Positions 10,201-18,318 are shown, counted from the first letter of the stretch. The stretch is 64,000 nucleotides of DNA from Bradyrhizobium sp. CB3481 (GCF_029714305.1 NZ_CP121647.1:2624501-2688500), one strand, 5' to 3'. A program made the numbers and translations. Notes: generated by a model from the letters alone, not told the origin.

Positions 10201-10698
10201 CACCCGATGGAGTTCTTGCGCGAGATGTTTACCCGGGAACGTGTCGTTCCCTGCAAGGACGTCAACCACAGGAACGACCGCCGCCGTGTCAGTTGCGCCG
10301 GCGTGGTGCTGGTGCGCCAGCGGCCGGGCAGCGCCAAGGGCGTCGTCTTCATGACGCTGGAGGACGAGACCGGCATCGCCAATATCGTGGTGTGGCCGAA
10401 GGTGATGGAGCAGTATCGGAAAGAGGTGATGGGCGCGCGCCTGATCCTGGTCGAGGGCTATATCCAGAGCAGTCCGGAGGAGGTGACGCATCTGGTGGCG
10501 CAGCGGATGTTCGACCGCTCCCACGATCTGATCGGCCTCGCCAATGATGCGCTGAGCCGCAAGCCTCCGGTGCCGGCAGGGGCAGCACTAATCGAGCCAC
10601 TCAACGACGATCGCCGCGACCACGCCGATACGCCGGCCCAGAAAATCCGCCACCCGCGCGACGTCCGCATCCTGCCGCCGTCACGCGATTTTCATTGA
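7252..10698 (+). CDS. dnaE2: Error-prone DNA polymerase DnaE2
   Basis: 1148 residues, a C-family polymerase that performs translesion synthesis with ImuA and ImuB after DNA damage. The N-terminal PHP domain begins AYAEIGITSNFSFLRGG. The palm motif PPDIDVDFEHSRREEV carries the catalytic aspartates, and the C-terminal OB-fold ends near EEVTHLVAQRMFDRS. The ATG overlaps the imuB stop by four bases. Residues 846-872 are encoded by a palindromic repeat, in the linker between GFRQIDGFHWLDEDEERL and DWADRIVAARR, so they should lie in a loop outside the active site. Confidence 0.95.
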   Translation: MKNFVPAYAEIGITSNFSFLRGGSDPRAYVHQASELGIPVIGLADHNTLAGVVRAYKELENPEVKHAPKLLIGARIVFVDDTPDILVYPRDRAAYGRLCQLLTRGKRGNDINRIEKGECHLRFEDLLDFAEGQLLVLALPHRFDAEGAQKILERLKASRADGVWLAASLLYRGDDRRRLAHLHHIARAAKVPLLATNEVLYHNPARRRLQDVLTCIREKTTIDAIGRRLEANAERHLKPVSEMARLFRDLPEAVAETMRFASRISFSLDQLKYQYPDEPVPPGKTAQQHLEDLTWAGVDKYFGGVIDDKLRATLRKELDLIAELKYAHYFLTVHDIVQYARSQNILCQGRGSAANSAVCYVLGVTSVDPTKVDLLFERFISKERLEPPDIDVDFEHSRREEVMQYVYRRYGRHRAAIIATVIHYRPRSAIRDVGKALGLTEDVTAALADTVWGSWGKGLNEMQVRQAGLDPQNAMVELAVELATELIEFPRHLSQHVGGYVLTQDRLDTYVPIGNAAMDDRTFIEWDKDDVDALSMMKVDVLALGMLTCIRKCFDLIAGHKGKRYELADIKAIDNDDVFKMLQRGESLGVFQVESRAQMNMLPRLKPKTFYDLVIEVAIVRPGPIQGDMVHPYLRRRNGKEKVSYPSPAPDQGPADELYRVLHKTLGVPLFQEQAMRIAIEAARFTSEEANGLRRAMATFRNVGTIGKYEDKLIGNMVARGYDPDFARSCFEQIKGFGSYGFPESHAASFAQLVYVSSWLKHYHPDAFCCGLLNSQPMGFYAPAQIVGDARKNGVEVREIDVSYSFAQNTLEEGDGKYCAVRLGFRQIDGFHWLDEDEERLKRMQASFRGTRSVNPESRGSGFTAIAAPQNDNIEREQDWADRIVAARRRRPFTSLEEFARDTGLPKRALILLADADAFRSIGLDRRAALWAVRRLPDDVPLPLFQAAVAREQPDENAKPLPQMPLPEQVVADYQTVRLSLKGHPMEFLREMFTRERVVPCKDVNHRNDRRRVSCAGVVLVRQRPGSAKGVVFMTLEDETGIANIVVWPKVMEQYRKEVMGARLILVEGYIQSSPEEVTHLVAQRMFDRSHDLIGLANDALSRKPPVPAGAALIEPLNDDRRDHADTPAQKIRHPRDVRILPPSRDFH
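9789..9867. repeat. Palindromic repeat of the GTCATTCCGGGG family inserted in dnaE2
   Basis: Outer arms GTCATTCCGGGGC and GCCCCAGAATGAC (one mismatch) enclose the inner palindrome GAACCCGGAA...TTCCGGGTTC. A second copy of the same family is intergenic at 40933-41012. The copy here is translated. Confidence 0.92.
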
Positions 10699-10817
10699 GC
10701 TTGCGGAACGTGCCTCGTCGCTACAATCGATACGATTTTAATTGACGTTCTAAACAACCTGAAAGAGACGATCGCTTACGATCATCGCGCAGCCGGGTCT
10801 GACGTAGCGGGTGACAC

Positions 10818-11507
10818 TTGCAGTACTTGGAATTGTCGCGAAAATCCCGCGGTCTCGTCGTGGCAAAAAAGCCGGACCGAAATCCCTCCTACGCCGATCT
10901 CATTGCACTCTGGCTATCAACGAACAGAAACGTTGATGGGCTCTGGGTGGGCACCATGGAAGATGAGCCCTATCCGGGCTTGCGTCGCGTCGAGGATGCG
11001 CTTCAACTGCTCAAACGCCACGACCCGCTCAACTATTTACGAGTCACCCGTAATCTCGACCGAATATGGGTGCGTCTGATTCCAAGCGCTGAAGCGCACT
11101 ATGAAAGGACATTGAACGCTTGCATCCTTGATAAGCGTTACCTTCTCAAGGAAGAGATGACGCTCGATCGGATAACTTCCACCATCGTCCATGAAGCGAC
11201 TCATGCAAGGCTCGAACGATGGGGAATCATCTATGAAGAGGAGAGCCGCTATCGGATCGAAGCCATCTGTCTCCGGCGCGAACTGAACTATCTCGCAAAG
11301 CTACCAGATGGCGGTCCTTTACAGGAGGAGATCGCAAGCACACTGGAGTGGTGCGCCACGGATCGGGACTATCTCTCCGATGCAAGCTTTCGAGACCGCG
11401 AAGACCAAGGTCAGGTTGAAACATTGCGCTACTTGAATGCACCGGACTGGATCGTCAGATTTGCGATGTGGCTCATCCGGAGACGACGGGCAGGTACTTC
11501 CGGATGA
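10818..11507 (+). CDS. Hypothetical protein with HExxH metallopeptidase-like motif
   Basis: 229 residues from a TTG start, or 215 from GTG 10860; no convincing ribosome site decides. I do not recognise the family. The key feature is IVHEATHARLERWG (H125, E126, H129) followed by RIEAICLRREL with E148, which fits a gluzincin-like zinc site (HExxH plus a downstream Glu). No signal peptide is visible; the C-terminus is basic (LIRRRRAG). It stands alone between dnaE2 and the convergent exporter operon. Function unknown. Confidence 0.7.
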   Translation: MQYLELSRKSRGLVVAKKPDRNPSYADLIALWLSTNRNVDGLWVGTMEDEPYPGLRRVEDALQLLKRHDPLNYLRVTRNLDRIWVRLIPSAEAHYERTLNACILDKRYLLKEEMTLDRITSTIVHEATHARLERWGIIYEEESRYRIEAICLRRELNYLAKLPDGGPLQEEIASTLEWCATDRDYLSDASFRDREDQGQVETLRYLNAPDWIVRFAMWLIRRRRAGTSG

Positions 11508-11629
11508 GTTTCGCGAGGAGGCGATGGCGGCCGCGATTTGTTGAAGCTCCGCGATCAGGGGGAGCGCTGGTTTCACGATGCACTCGCGCTTCGAGTTCCC
11601 GAGTCCGCAGCGGGACGAAACACCTTCCT

Positions 11630-12676
11630 TCACGGCGCGGCGACCTTGTCGGCACGGAAATAGACATCGGCCTTCATGCCGATCGTGAGGTCTCCCGGCA
11701 CCGTCAATCCGACCACGACCCGGACGACATCAACGTCGGATTGATTGCGCGATCCGGGCGGATCGAGCTGGCCGGGCTCGATCAGCGGCGCGACCGACGA
11801 GACGCTTCCTTCGAACTCGCGGCCGGGAAATGCCGTCGCCCGCACGATCACCGGCTGGCCGACCCTGACTGCGCCAATATCGCGTTCGTCCAGTTCCGAG
11901 CGCACGCACAACGCAGAGAGATCGGCAAGCTGCAGCGGTGGCTGCGGCGAGCCCGGCGAAACTGCCTCGCCCTCCCGCACATTGACCTGAAGCACGGTGC
12001 CGTCGATCGGTGCGCGCACCGTCATCTTGTCGAGGGCGGCACGCGCCACGGCGTATTCCGCCCGGGCGATCGTCAGCTGCCCCTCCAGCGAAGTGGGCAA
12101 AGCGTCGTCATCGATGGTGCGAAGCTCCCCTTGCCGCGTTGACAGCTCGTTCTGGGCGCGCGTCAACGCCAGCCGGGCGGCGGTCAGGTCTGCCTCCGAG
12201 CCGGCCTTGGTTCGAAGCCGCGCGGCAGCCCGATCCACTGCGGATCGCGCGTCGTATAGCGTTCGCTCGGCGTCGGCCACGGCATCCTGGGCCTTGCGCC
12301 GTGTTTTGGCGCTGCCGGTCGCGGACCTTTCGTCCCGCGCACGCTCGCGCATGGCGACCTGCGCCTCCGCCGCTGCGAGCCGCGCGCGCAGCTCATCGTC
12401 GGCCAGCTGGATCAGCGGCTCGCCGGCAAACACCTTGTCATTGGCCTTCACCAATACCTTGTGAACCACCCCGACGACCGCCGCCGAGACCTTGATTTGA
12501 CCGGAGCAGGCTTCAACACGCCCGGGCGCAACGGCTTGCCAGCGCTTTTCCTGCGGCGTGGCGGCCGACGGGCCCCACATCGCCGGATTGACCGGGCCCA
12601 TCGCTGCGATCGCAGCCAGCACGCCGCCGACTGCGATCAGGGCCAGGACGGCCACGGCTATCCGGCGCTTCGACAT
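11630..12676 (-). CDS. HlyD/DevB-type periplasmic adaptor of an ABC exporter
   Basis: 348 residues. One N-terminal membrane segment (about 6-26), a lipoyl half-motif around VVGVVHKVLVKANDKVFAGE, a long alpha-helical hairpin rich in Ala/Arg (about 90-200), the second lipoyl half (VRAPIDGTVLQVNVREGE), then a beta barrel. It links an inner-membrane ABC exporter to an outer-membrane channel. It is the last gene of the leftward set permease-ATPase-adaptor, with the ATPase stop 29 bases upstream and a GGAGG site before ATG 12676. Confidence 0.88.
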   Translation of the reverse strand: MSKRRIAVAVLALIAVGGVLAAIAAMGPVNPAMWGPSAATPQEKRWQAVAPGRVEACSGQIKVSAAVVGVVHKVLVKANDKVFAGEPLIQLADDELRARLAAAEAQVAMRERARDERSATGSAKTRRKAQDAVADAERTLYDARSAVDRAAARLRTKAGSEADLTAARLALTRAQNELSTRQGELRTIDDDALPTSLEGQLTIARAEYAVARAALDKMTVRAPIDGTVLQVNVREGEAVSPGSPQPPLQLADLSALCVRSELDERDIGAVRVGQPVIVRATAFPGREFEGSVSSVAPLIEPGQLDPPGSRNQSDVDVVRVVVGLTVPGDLTIGMKADVYFRADKVAAP

Positions 12677-12705
12677 GAATAACGGTCCTCCAGCCTTTCA
12701 CACAT

Positions 12706-13404
12706 TCATTGCAGTTTGCCGCGCTGCTCATCAATGATCCGTCCATCCTCGATATGGACGACGCGATCCGCAAAAGGCAACAGCCGCGGGTCATGTGTCA
12801 CGATCAGCACGGCGCGTTCGCGTTCCCTGGCGACTCCAGCGAGTATTCTCATGATTGCCTGACCGTTCTCGCCATCGAGCGCGGCGGTCGGCTCGTCGGC
12901 AAGAATGATGGACGGATTTCCGACAATGGCCCGGGCGATCGCGACGCGCTGTTGCTCACCGCCGCTGAGTTCACGCGGATACGCCTTTATCTTGTGGGTC
13001 AGGCCGACTTCGGCCAACGCCTCACGCGATCTCGCTCTCGCCGCCCTCGAGGGCTCGCCGCGGACGTCGAGCGCCATCCTCACATTGTCGGTCGCAGACA
13101 GGGTTGGAAACAGATGAAACGACTGGAAGATGAAGCCGACATGCTCGCGCCTGAGACGAGCCAGATCCTCGGGCTCAGCGCCCGCAATTGCGTGTTGGCG
13201 GATGCGAACCGTTCCGGCCGTCGGCGTCAGCATGCAGCCGAGAATCGACAACAGCGTGGTCTTGCCGCTCCCGGAGGGGCCCATCAGCAGTGTCAGCTCG
13301 CCGCCCTTGAGCGCCAGGCTGACGCCCTTGAGCGCCGCCACTTTCGCAGCGCCGGTGCCAAGATCCTTCGTTACGTTCACCGCCTCGAGCAATGGTTCGG
13401 TCAT
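12706..13404 (-). CDS. ABC transporter ATP-binding protein (DevA/LolD-like)
   Basis: 232 residues. Walker A GPSGSGKTTLL, signature LSGGEQQR, Walker B IILADEPTAALD and the switch His in IVTHDPR are all intact. The size and sequence are those of the MacB/LolD/DevA class that energises FtsX-like permeases. The start at 13404 overlaps the permease stop by four bases (ATGA); the longer frame to 13473 would run into the permease gene. Confidence 0.92.
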   Translation of the reverse strand: MTEPLLEAVNVTKDLGTGAAKVAALKGVSLALKGGELTLLMGPSGSGKTTLLSILGCMLTPTAGTVRIRQHAIAGAEPEDLARLRREHVGFIFQSFHLFPTLSATDNVRMALDVRGEPSRAARARSREALAEVGLTHKIKAYPRELSGGEQQRVAIARAIVGNPSIILADEPTAALDGENGQAIMRILAGVARERERAVLIVTHDPRLLPFADRVVHIEDGRIIDEQRGKLQ

Positions 13405-14534
13405 CGCGTGAACACCATGGCCGGGTCGATGCGCGTGACCTGAACGATCGCAGCAATGGATGATCCGATGCACATGACGATGGTCAGCACAAACAGGCCG
13501 CCAACCAGCCAGGGCGTGATGACGATCGGGAGCGCAGTCGCCGCCGTTATTCGCACGACGACGTCGCTGACGAGCGCGGCGATCGAGAAGCCGATGATGG
13601 CGCTGAGTAGTGCCTGCCAGACGATCACCTTGTAGATATATTCCCGGGAAGAGCCCATGGCGCGCAGGGTGGCAAATTCGTTCAGGTGCTCTTTCGTGCT
13701 GGCATAGAGCGTCTGGGCGACGACGACGGTGCCGACGATCACGCCGAGCAGGGCGCCTGCGAACAGCGCCGCACCGGCGCCGGTGCTGAATAGCCAGAAG
13801 GTGCGGCTGCGGTCACGAAACTCGGCCGAGGTCAGAATTTCGACGTCAGTGATATCGGACGTCAATTGACGACGAACATGATCGAGATTCGCATCGGCGG
13901 TCAGGCGGATGAGAAGATAGGTGGCTTTGCCGGGCGGAACGCCCGTGTGCGTCCGCGCGCGATCGACGTCCATGAAAACGAATGGAGTGGTGGTGAATGA
14001 GCGGATGCCGCTCGTCACGGCCGCCACGCGCACGGGCTGCTGCCGGATTTCAGCGGTCGCCCCAACCCCGGAGATTCCAAGACGATCGAAATAGCTCCTG
14101 TCGACTGCGACCGCTTTCGGGCTCGACAGCGCCTCGATCTGGCCGTCCACCACGTCCCATGGCTGCAGGCCGCCCGTCCGCAGATCTGAACCGACGACGA
14201 AAACCGGCGTCATCGCACCGCTCGGCATGCGCCAATCTGCAAATCCGATCACCAGAGGGATGACGTCGGCCACGCCGTTGATGGCAAGCGCGCGATAGCG
14301 ATCACGTGTGTTCAGCAGGGACGGATCCTCGAAGCACTTCGTTCCGCGTGGCATGATCCAGAGATCGGCCGAGGCGTGGTCGATCATCGTCGTCACCATG
14401 CGCCCAAAGCCGAGATAGAGACCCATCTGGATGGTCACCAGAACGATGGAAAACACGATCCCGATCACCGTGGCCGTGAGCCGCAGCCGGTCATGAAATA
14501 AATTCCGGAAGGCGAGGGTGAAAACCAATGGCAT
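13401..14534 (-). CDS. FtsX/DevC-type ABC transporter permease
   Basis: 377 residues with the MacB/FtsX layout: one membrane segment near the N-terminus (about 22-42), a large extracytoplasmic domain, then three C-terminal segments from about residue 258. Sequence such as LRAMGSSREYIYKVIVWQALL between the later segments is typical. With the ATPase and adaptor it forms a DevBCA-like exporter for a lipid, glycolipid or peptide; the cargo is not evident. Confidence 0.88.
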   Translation of the reverse strand: MPLVFTLAFRNLFHDRLRLTATVIGIVFSIVLVTIQMGLYLGFGRMVTTMIDHASADLWIMPRGTKCFEDPSLLNTRDRYRALAINGVADVIPLVIGFADWRMPSGAMTPVFVVGSDLRTGGLQPWDVVDGQIEALSSPKAVAVDRSYFDRLGISGVGATAEIRQQPVRVAAVTSGIRSFTTTPFVFMDVDRARTHTGVPPGKATYLLIRLTADANLDHVRRQLTSDITDVEILTSAEFRDRSRTFWLFSTGAGAALFAGALLGVIVGTVVVAQTLYASTKEHLNEFATLRAMGSSREYIYKVIVWQALLSAIIGFSIAALVSDVVVRITAATALPIVITPWLVGGLFVLTIVMCIGSSIAAIVQVTRIDPAMVFTR

Positions 14535-14577
14535 GCTGTTGGGGCTCGATTACCTTGTCCGTAATGCGGTTCGCTCT

Positions 14578-15780
14578 TCATGCGCCGCGCGCTTCCCGTA
14601 CGGTCTCGCGCGGTCGCAGGACGGGCAGCGCGCCGCCGAGTGCAGCGGCCATGGACCAACTCGCGATCAGCGTCCCGCAGAATACGATCACGGCCTTGCC
14701 GATTGCAAACAAGCCGATGCCGAGCAGCGCGTATTGCAGCCAGACGGCGAATACGTAGTGGATCAGATATATGCGGTAGGCATTGGCCGAGAGACTGTCG
14801 AACGCCCGCGCGCGCCAATGCGCAAAGCGCAAGCAGATCGCCAGCGAGCAGAGACAACTCGTCGCACATGCGACGGCAAAACCTGTGCCTGTCGCCAGTT
14901 TCGCGGCGAGGGGAGCATTCTCCCAATCCGGCAGTGTCGCCGACGTCGCCGCAGCCCACAGCAGGAAGCTGGCAAAAGCTGCGGCGAGCCATACGATCCA
15001 GCGCTGCGCCAGAATCCCGTCGGGGCGGAGCAGGCCACGATCAAGGCCATGCGCCCCGACCGCCATGCCGGCTAGGAAATAGGCGAGATAGTGCAACGGG
15101 CGGGTGGGCTGAAAAGCCATCGGGCCGACATTGATCCATGCGAACGGAGAATAAGTCAGCAGCAGGGGAATGTAGGCCGCTGCGGAGATAGCGGCAAAAC
15201 CGGCGCCGAACCGCACCGGATTCTCATCCGCGAGGGCCGCCAGCCGAGCAAGACGGAAATTCCATCCCGGTATGAAGCGGTGGATGCCGGCCGCGAGAAT
15301 ATTGAACGCGACAAGCTGTCCCAGGAACCACTGCGGTCCGCACGGCCAGAACGGCAGCGCGAGCCAACTTTGCCAAAAGGCGTCGAGGCCGGGATCGACC
15401 GCCGTCGTGCGATAGGCGGCGTAATAGGCAAGCGGCGAAAGAAAAATCACGGCCAGCGCCATCGGCAAGCCGATACGCAGCAGGCGGTCGGACAGGAATT
15501 TCCGGCTTCCCTTGCCGGCCAAGCTCGACGGCACGAACAGGCCGGAAAGGAAAAACATCAGGCTCATCAGGCCGACGTCCTGCCAGGCGCAGAACAGGTC
15601 GAAGCCGAACCAGCGTTGACTATCAATGATCGGAAAAGCCAGCCACAGATAAGGGGGCTGGTCGAACGGATATGGGGTGGGCGGCAGGAATGCGAGGTAG
15701 GGCAGCACCGAATGGAAAGCCAGCACGATCAGGATGACAGCGGCCCGAAGATTGACTAGGGCAAGACTTGAGCTGCTCAT
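14578..15780 (-). CDS. Acyltransferase 3 family membrane protein (OpgC/OafA-like)
   Basis: 400 residues with about ten hydrophobic segments. The first segment LRAAVILIVLAFHSVLPYLAF carries the conserved His of the family, followed by FFLSGLFVPSSL and a C-terminal NAYRIYLIHYVFAVW. Such proteins O-acylate sugars or lipids at the inner membrane. It lies 43 bases upstream of the ABC permease on the same strand, which suggests, without proof, that the exporter handles an acylated glycan or glycolipid. Confidence 0.85.
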   Translation of the reverse strand: MSSSSLALVNLRAAVILIVLAFHSVLPYLAFLPPTPYPFDQPPYLWLAFPIIDSQRWFGFDLFCAWQDVGLMSLMFFLSGLFVPSSLAGKGSRKFLSDRLLRIGLPMALAVIFLSPLAYYAAYRTTAVDPGLDAFWQSWLALPFWPCGPQWFLGQLVAFNILAAGIHRFIPGWNFRLARLAALADENPVRFGAGFAAISAAAYIPLLLTYSPFAWINVGPMAFQPTRPLHYLAYFLAGMAVGAHGLDRGLLRPDGILAQRWIVWLAAAFASFLLWAAATSATLPDWENAPLAAKLATGTGFAVACATSCLCSLAICLRFAHWRARAFDSLSANAYRIYLIHYVFAVWLQYALLGIGLFAIGKAVIVFCGTLIASWSMAAALGGALPVLRPRETVREARGA

Positions 15781-16132
15781 CCGTGAGGCCTCGTACCAAC
15801 TCTGGGGATACGCACCAGAGAGGGCCCCGGTTCCACATCGGAAACTCGTCCTTGATTATTTCGCCTGCAATTCGCCGCTAAGGTGACGATTTGGCGGCGT
15901 ACCCCGCGGAGTGCTTGCCGAGGGGAGCGCCCGATGAGCTGATGGGGTAGTGGGGTAGCTCAGCACCGGAGTCCTGCAGTTGCACTGCAGCAACTGCTAG
16001 CGGCCACGCCGACGCTTAGCCGGCGTTTGCGCGGTACGGTTTTGACTGGCTAGGGGCAATGCCGGTCGTCGGGCGAGCCAACGCACAGCTGCGCGCGAGG
16101 GATTCCTCTCGGTTGGTCCGCCGTCTTCGGGC
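15781..16132. other. Intergenic region, no gene seen
   Basis: 352 bases upstream of the acyltransferase start. It contains a short inverted repeat GCAGTTG...CAACTGC near 15980 but no coding frame with a ribosome site and no tRNA fold that I can support. It probably holds the promoter of the acyltransferase-exporter set. Confidence 0.5.
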
Positions 16133-16348
16133 CTACCAGTAGATCAGTCCCCTCGGCACCGTTCCGGCGCCACTTTTCGTAAACATGGCTGCGAGCCGCT
16201 GCTTTTCAGCGCAATGTGCAGCCACCGCATCGTAGAGCCTCGCCTCCATGAACGGGACGTGTTCCTTGCTGGTCGACGCTGCATCGGCGGTCGCGGATAC
16301 CAGCGCACTAATCTGGCGGATCAGCAGATCGTCTATCGATGGCTGCAT
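16133..16348 (-). CDS. Small hypothetical protein (71 aa)
   Basis: I do not recognise this protein. It is preceded by an excellent ribosome site (GAAGGAGAAGGTT directly before the ATG), and its composition is that of a helical soluble protein (SIDDLLIRQISALVSATADA, then MEARLYDAVAAHCAEKQRLAAM). It follows a probably frameshifted small gene on the same strand. Confidence 0.6.
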   Translation of the reverse strand: MQPSIDDLLIRQISALVSATADAASTSKEHVPFMEARLYDAVAAHCAEKQRLAAMFTKSGAGTVPRGLIYW

Positions 16349-16370
16349 AACCTTCTCCTTCGATCTCCAT

Positions 16371-16623
16371 TCAACAAGATGATTCCTGATTGCGGCTCAC
16401 CGCAAGCCCGCAGATCCTGGCTGCGACAGATTGCTCGACTTCATCGAGTGAGGGTGACCCTGCGCATCTCCTGCAATCGAGCCAGACAATATTCCCGGTA
16501 GAGCATGTCGATGAGCGCCCGCATGATCGACTCCAATGTCTGATCAGGGGGCAGGCTACAACGGCTTCGTTTCCGGATCTCTTCGCCGGCTGGGAAAATG
16601 GCTTCGTGCCGGCGAAGGAACAT
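16371..16623 (-). pseudogene. Small hypothetical gene, apparently frameshifted
   Basis: The frame starting at ATG 16623 reads as a plausible helical protein through LIDMLYREYCLARLQEM and then stops at 16441. A neighbouring frame continues as SLDEVEQSVAARICGLAVS to a stop at 16371. Both halves look protein-like and the other half of each frame does not, which suggests one short gene broken by an indel near 16460, or a sequencing error. Family unknown. Confidence 0.35.
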
Positions 16624-16761
16624 TTCATGCCGCCCCCGGCGACGAAATACCCTCACGGTGCGGTGACTGTTACGTATCCCGTGCGCTGATTGTTCGTGCG
16701 GCGTTGAACCCCGCGTGGGCCGCTGCCGGTACGATCCAACCGCGACTCACCGGGCCGCCAC

Positions 16762-17223
16762 TCAATCCTTCTTCTCCTCGCTCTCGCCGTCCTGGCCGAT
16801 CTGCAGATCGCGCTCTTCCTTCACCAGCGTGAGCAGCCGCAGCGTCAGGAAGGTGAAGGCCGCGATCGTCACCGCGACGTCGTAGCTGCCAAGCCCGACG
16901 GCAACGCCGATTGCACCTGTCGCCCACAGGCTGGCGGCCGTCGCCGTACCCTGTACGGTGGTGCCCTGCTTGAGGATCGCGCCGCCGCCGATGAAGCCGA
17001 TGCCGGTGATCACCCCTTCGATCACCTTCGACATGCCGTCGGGAGAATTTACCATCAATTGTTCGCTGGCCTGCACGAAGCCGCAGCTTGCCAGCGCGAC
17101 CAGCGGAAAGGTGCGAAGGCCGGCGCTGCGCGCGCGCTTCTCTCGGTCCCAGCCGATCGGAACGGCGAGCGCAAAAGCTGCCGCCAACGCGACAAAATGA
17201 ACGCCTATTTGAAACCGGTCCAA
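16762..17223 (-). CDS. MgtC/SapB family membrane protein
   Basis: 153 residues with four membrane segments. The family marks are the cytoplasmic loop GWDREKRARSAGLRTF and the motif GIGFIGGGAILK. MgtC-type proteins are linked to growth in low magnesium and to control of membrane ATPases; the SapB-only length suggests the short form without the C-terminal domain. The start is TTG 17223, with AAGGGCAGG upstream; there is no earlier in-frame ATG. The C-terminus is strongly acidic and basic (GESEEKKD). Confidence 0.9.
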   Translation of the reverse strand: MDRFQIGVHFVALAAAFALAVPIGWDREKRARSAGLRTFPLVALASCGFVQASEQLMVNSPDGMSKVIEGVITGIGFIGGGAILKQGTTVQGTATAASLWATGAIGVAVGLGSYDVAVTIAAFTFLTLRLLTLVKEERDLQIGQDGESEEKKD

Positions 17224-17304
17224 AGCCTGCCCTTTGAAATGAAAATGCCGCGCAATCTGCGGGTAACGCGGCAGCGCGGCGTAAAGTTTCAGGGCAGGTT
17301 GTCG

Positions 17305-18222
17305 CTACCGATGGCTGCCGCCGCCAGGCACGCTCGATACTTCACTGGCGATCACGGCATCGGTTCGGTAATGCGGCAGGTGATGCTGGAGCGAATAGAA
17401 CACGCACAGTGCAAGGCTCGACCAGACCGCCAGGCTGAAATAGAGCGCCATCCAGGTCATCTCTTCCTTCCACTCGGCGTGGTCATGCGTCACCACCCAG
17501 CGCGTCGCCACGTCGCGCAGGCCCTCGCGCGGCGTCAGGCGCTTGTCGCCGTCGGCGTCGCCGGTGCGCCAGCGCTTGAGGTACATCGGCACGTCGATCG
17601 TCATCAGAAACGCCAGGAAGCAGGCGATGCCGGCGATGGCGACGATGAGGATTGCGCGCACGATGCCGGTGAACTCCGGCAGCAGCCGGCACAGCGCGAC
17701 GCCGATGGCGAAGAAGGCGACCGCCCACAGCGAATTCTCGATCGCGTTGCCGAGATAGTTTCGGGTCAGCACCGCATACCATGACAGGCATTCCGCGATC
17801 AGGATCAGCGGCACGATCAGCCATGCGACATTCACGACGGTATCCGCGCCGGTCATGGTGCCGAGATGATGCAGGATGATCGCCCACTGCACCACGAAGC
17901 AGACCTCGGCAACCGTCGCCACCGAACGGCCGACCATGACGCTCGACAGCCAGGTGTCGAACAGGCAGATCCGCTGCACATCCGCGCGCGGCAGGAGCGA
18001 GCGGAAGGCGCAGCCGAACACATAGGCCGCGCAGAACAGCAGCATGATGCCGATGCTCGATGAGCTGCCGGCGGTCCCGGCCGGCGCCACCGGAAGCTCG
18101 CGATAGAGCACGAACCAGACGGCGATGTTGACGCCGCTGACCAGGGTCAACAGGCCCCACCACCGGGCCACAGGGTTCGACCAGGCCAGGGAACCTGACC
18201 GTGCCTGCCATTCCAAGCTCAT
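17305..18222 (-). CDS. Hypothetical multi-pass membrane protein with an EF-hand loop
   Basis: 305 residues, about seven hydrophobic segments, family not recognised. Between the sixth and seventh segments lies DADGDKRLTPRE (residues 222-233), which satisfies every position of a canonical 12-residue EF-hand calcium loop (D1, D3, D5, Thr9, Glu12). Start 18222 is chosen because GGAGCGGCG precedes it; the longer frame would pass through the palindrome at 18255. Calcium binding is inferred from the motif only. Confidence 0.75.
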   Translation of the reverse strand: MSLEWQARSGSLAWSNPVARWWGLLTLVSGVNIAVWFVLYRELPVAPAGTAGSSSSIGIMLLFCAAYVFGCAFRSLLPRADVQRICLFDTWLSSVMVGRSVATVAEVCFVVQWAIILHHLGTMTGADTVVNVAWLIVPLILIAECLSWYAVLTRNYLGNAIENSLWAVAFFAIGVALCRLLPEFTGIVRAILIVAIAGIACFLAFLMTIDVPMYLKRWRTGDADGDKRLTPREGLRDVATRWVVTHDHAEWKEEMTWMALYFSLAVWSSLALCVFYSLQHHLPHYRTDAVIASEVSSVPGGGSHR

Positions 18223-18254
18223 TCGCCGCTCCGCTGTAATCGAACTGACATTTA

Positions 18255-18270
18255 ACTGTAATAATACAGT
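18255..18270. promoter_or_regulatory. Operator-like perfect palindrome
   Basis: ACTGTA-ATAA-TACAGT lies 33 bases upstream of the EF-hand membrane protein start. On the minus strand its centre reads TATTAT, which could be the -10 element, so a repressor bound here would block transcription. No regulator gene is adjacent. Confidence 0.5.
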
Positions 18271-18318
18271 CATGTGTCGAGGCCAATCACGATGAGAGCA
18301 GGCGGGCAATTATGACAG

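Noticed and set aside
15781..16132. tRNA-like segment near GGGGTAGCTCAGCACC
   Set aside because: It resembles part of a D-arm, but no acceptor stem, anticodon arm or T-arm can be placed around it.
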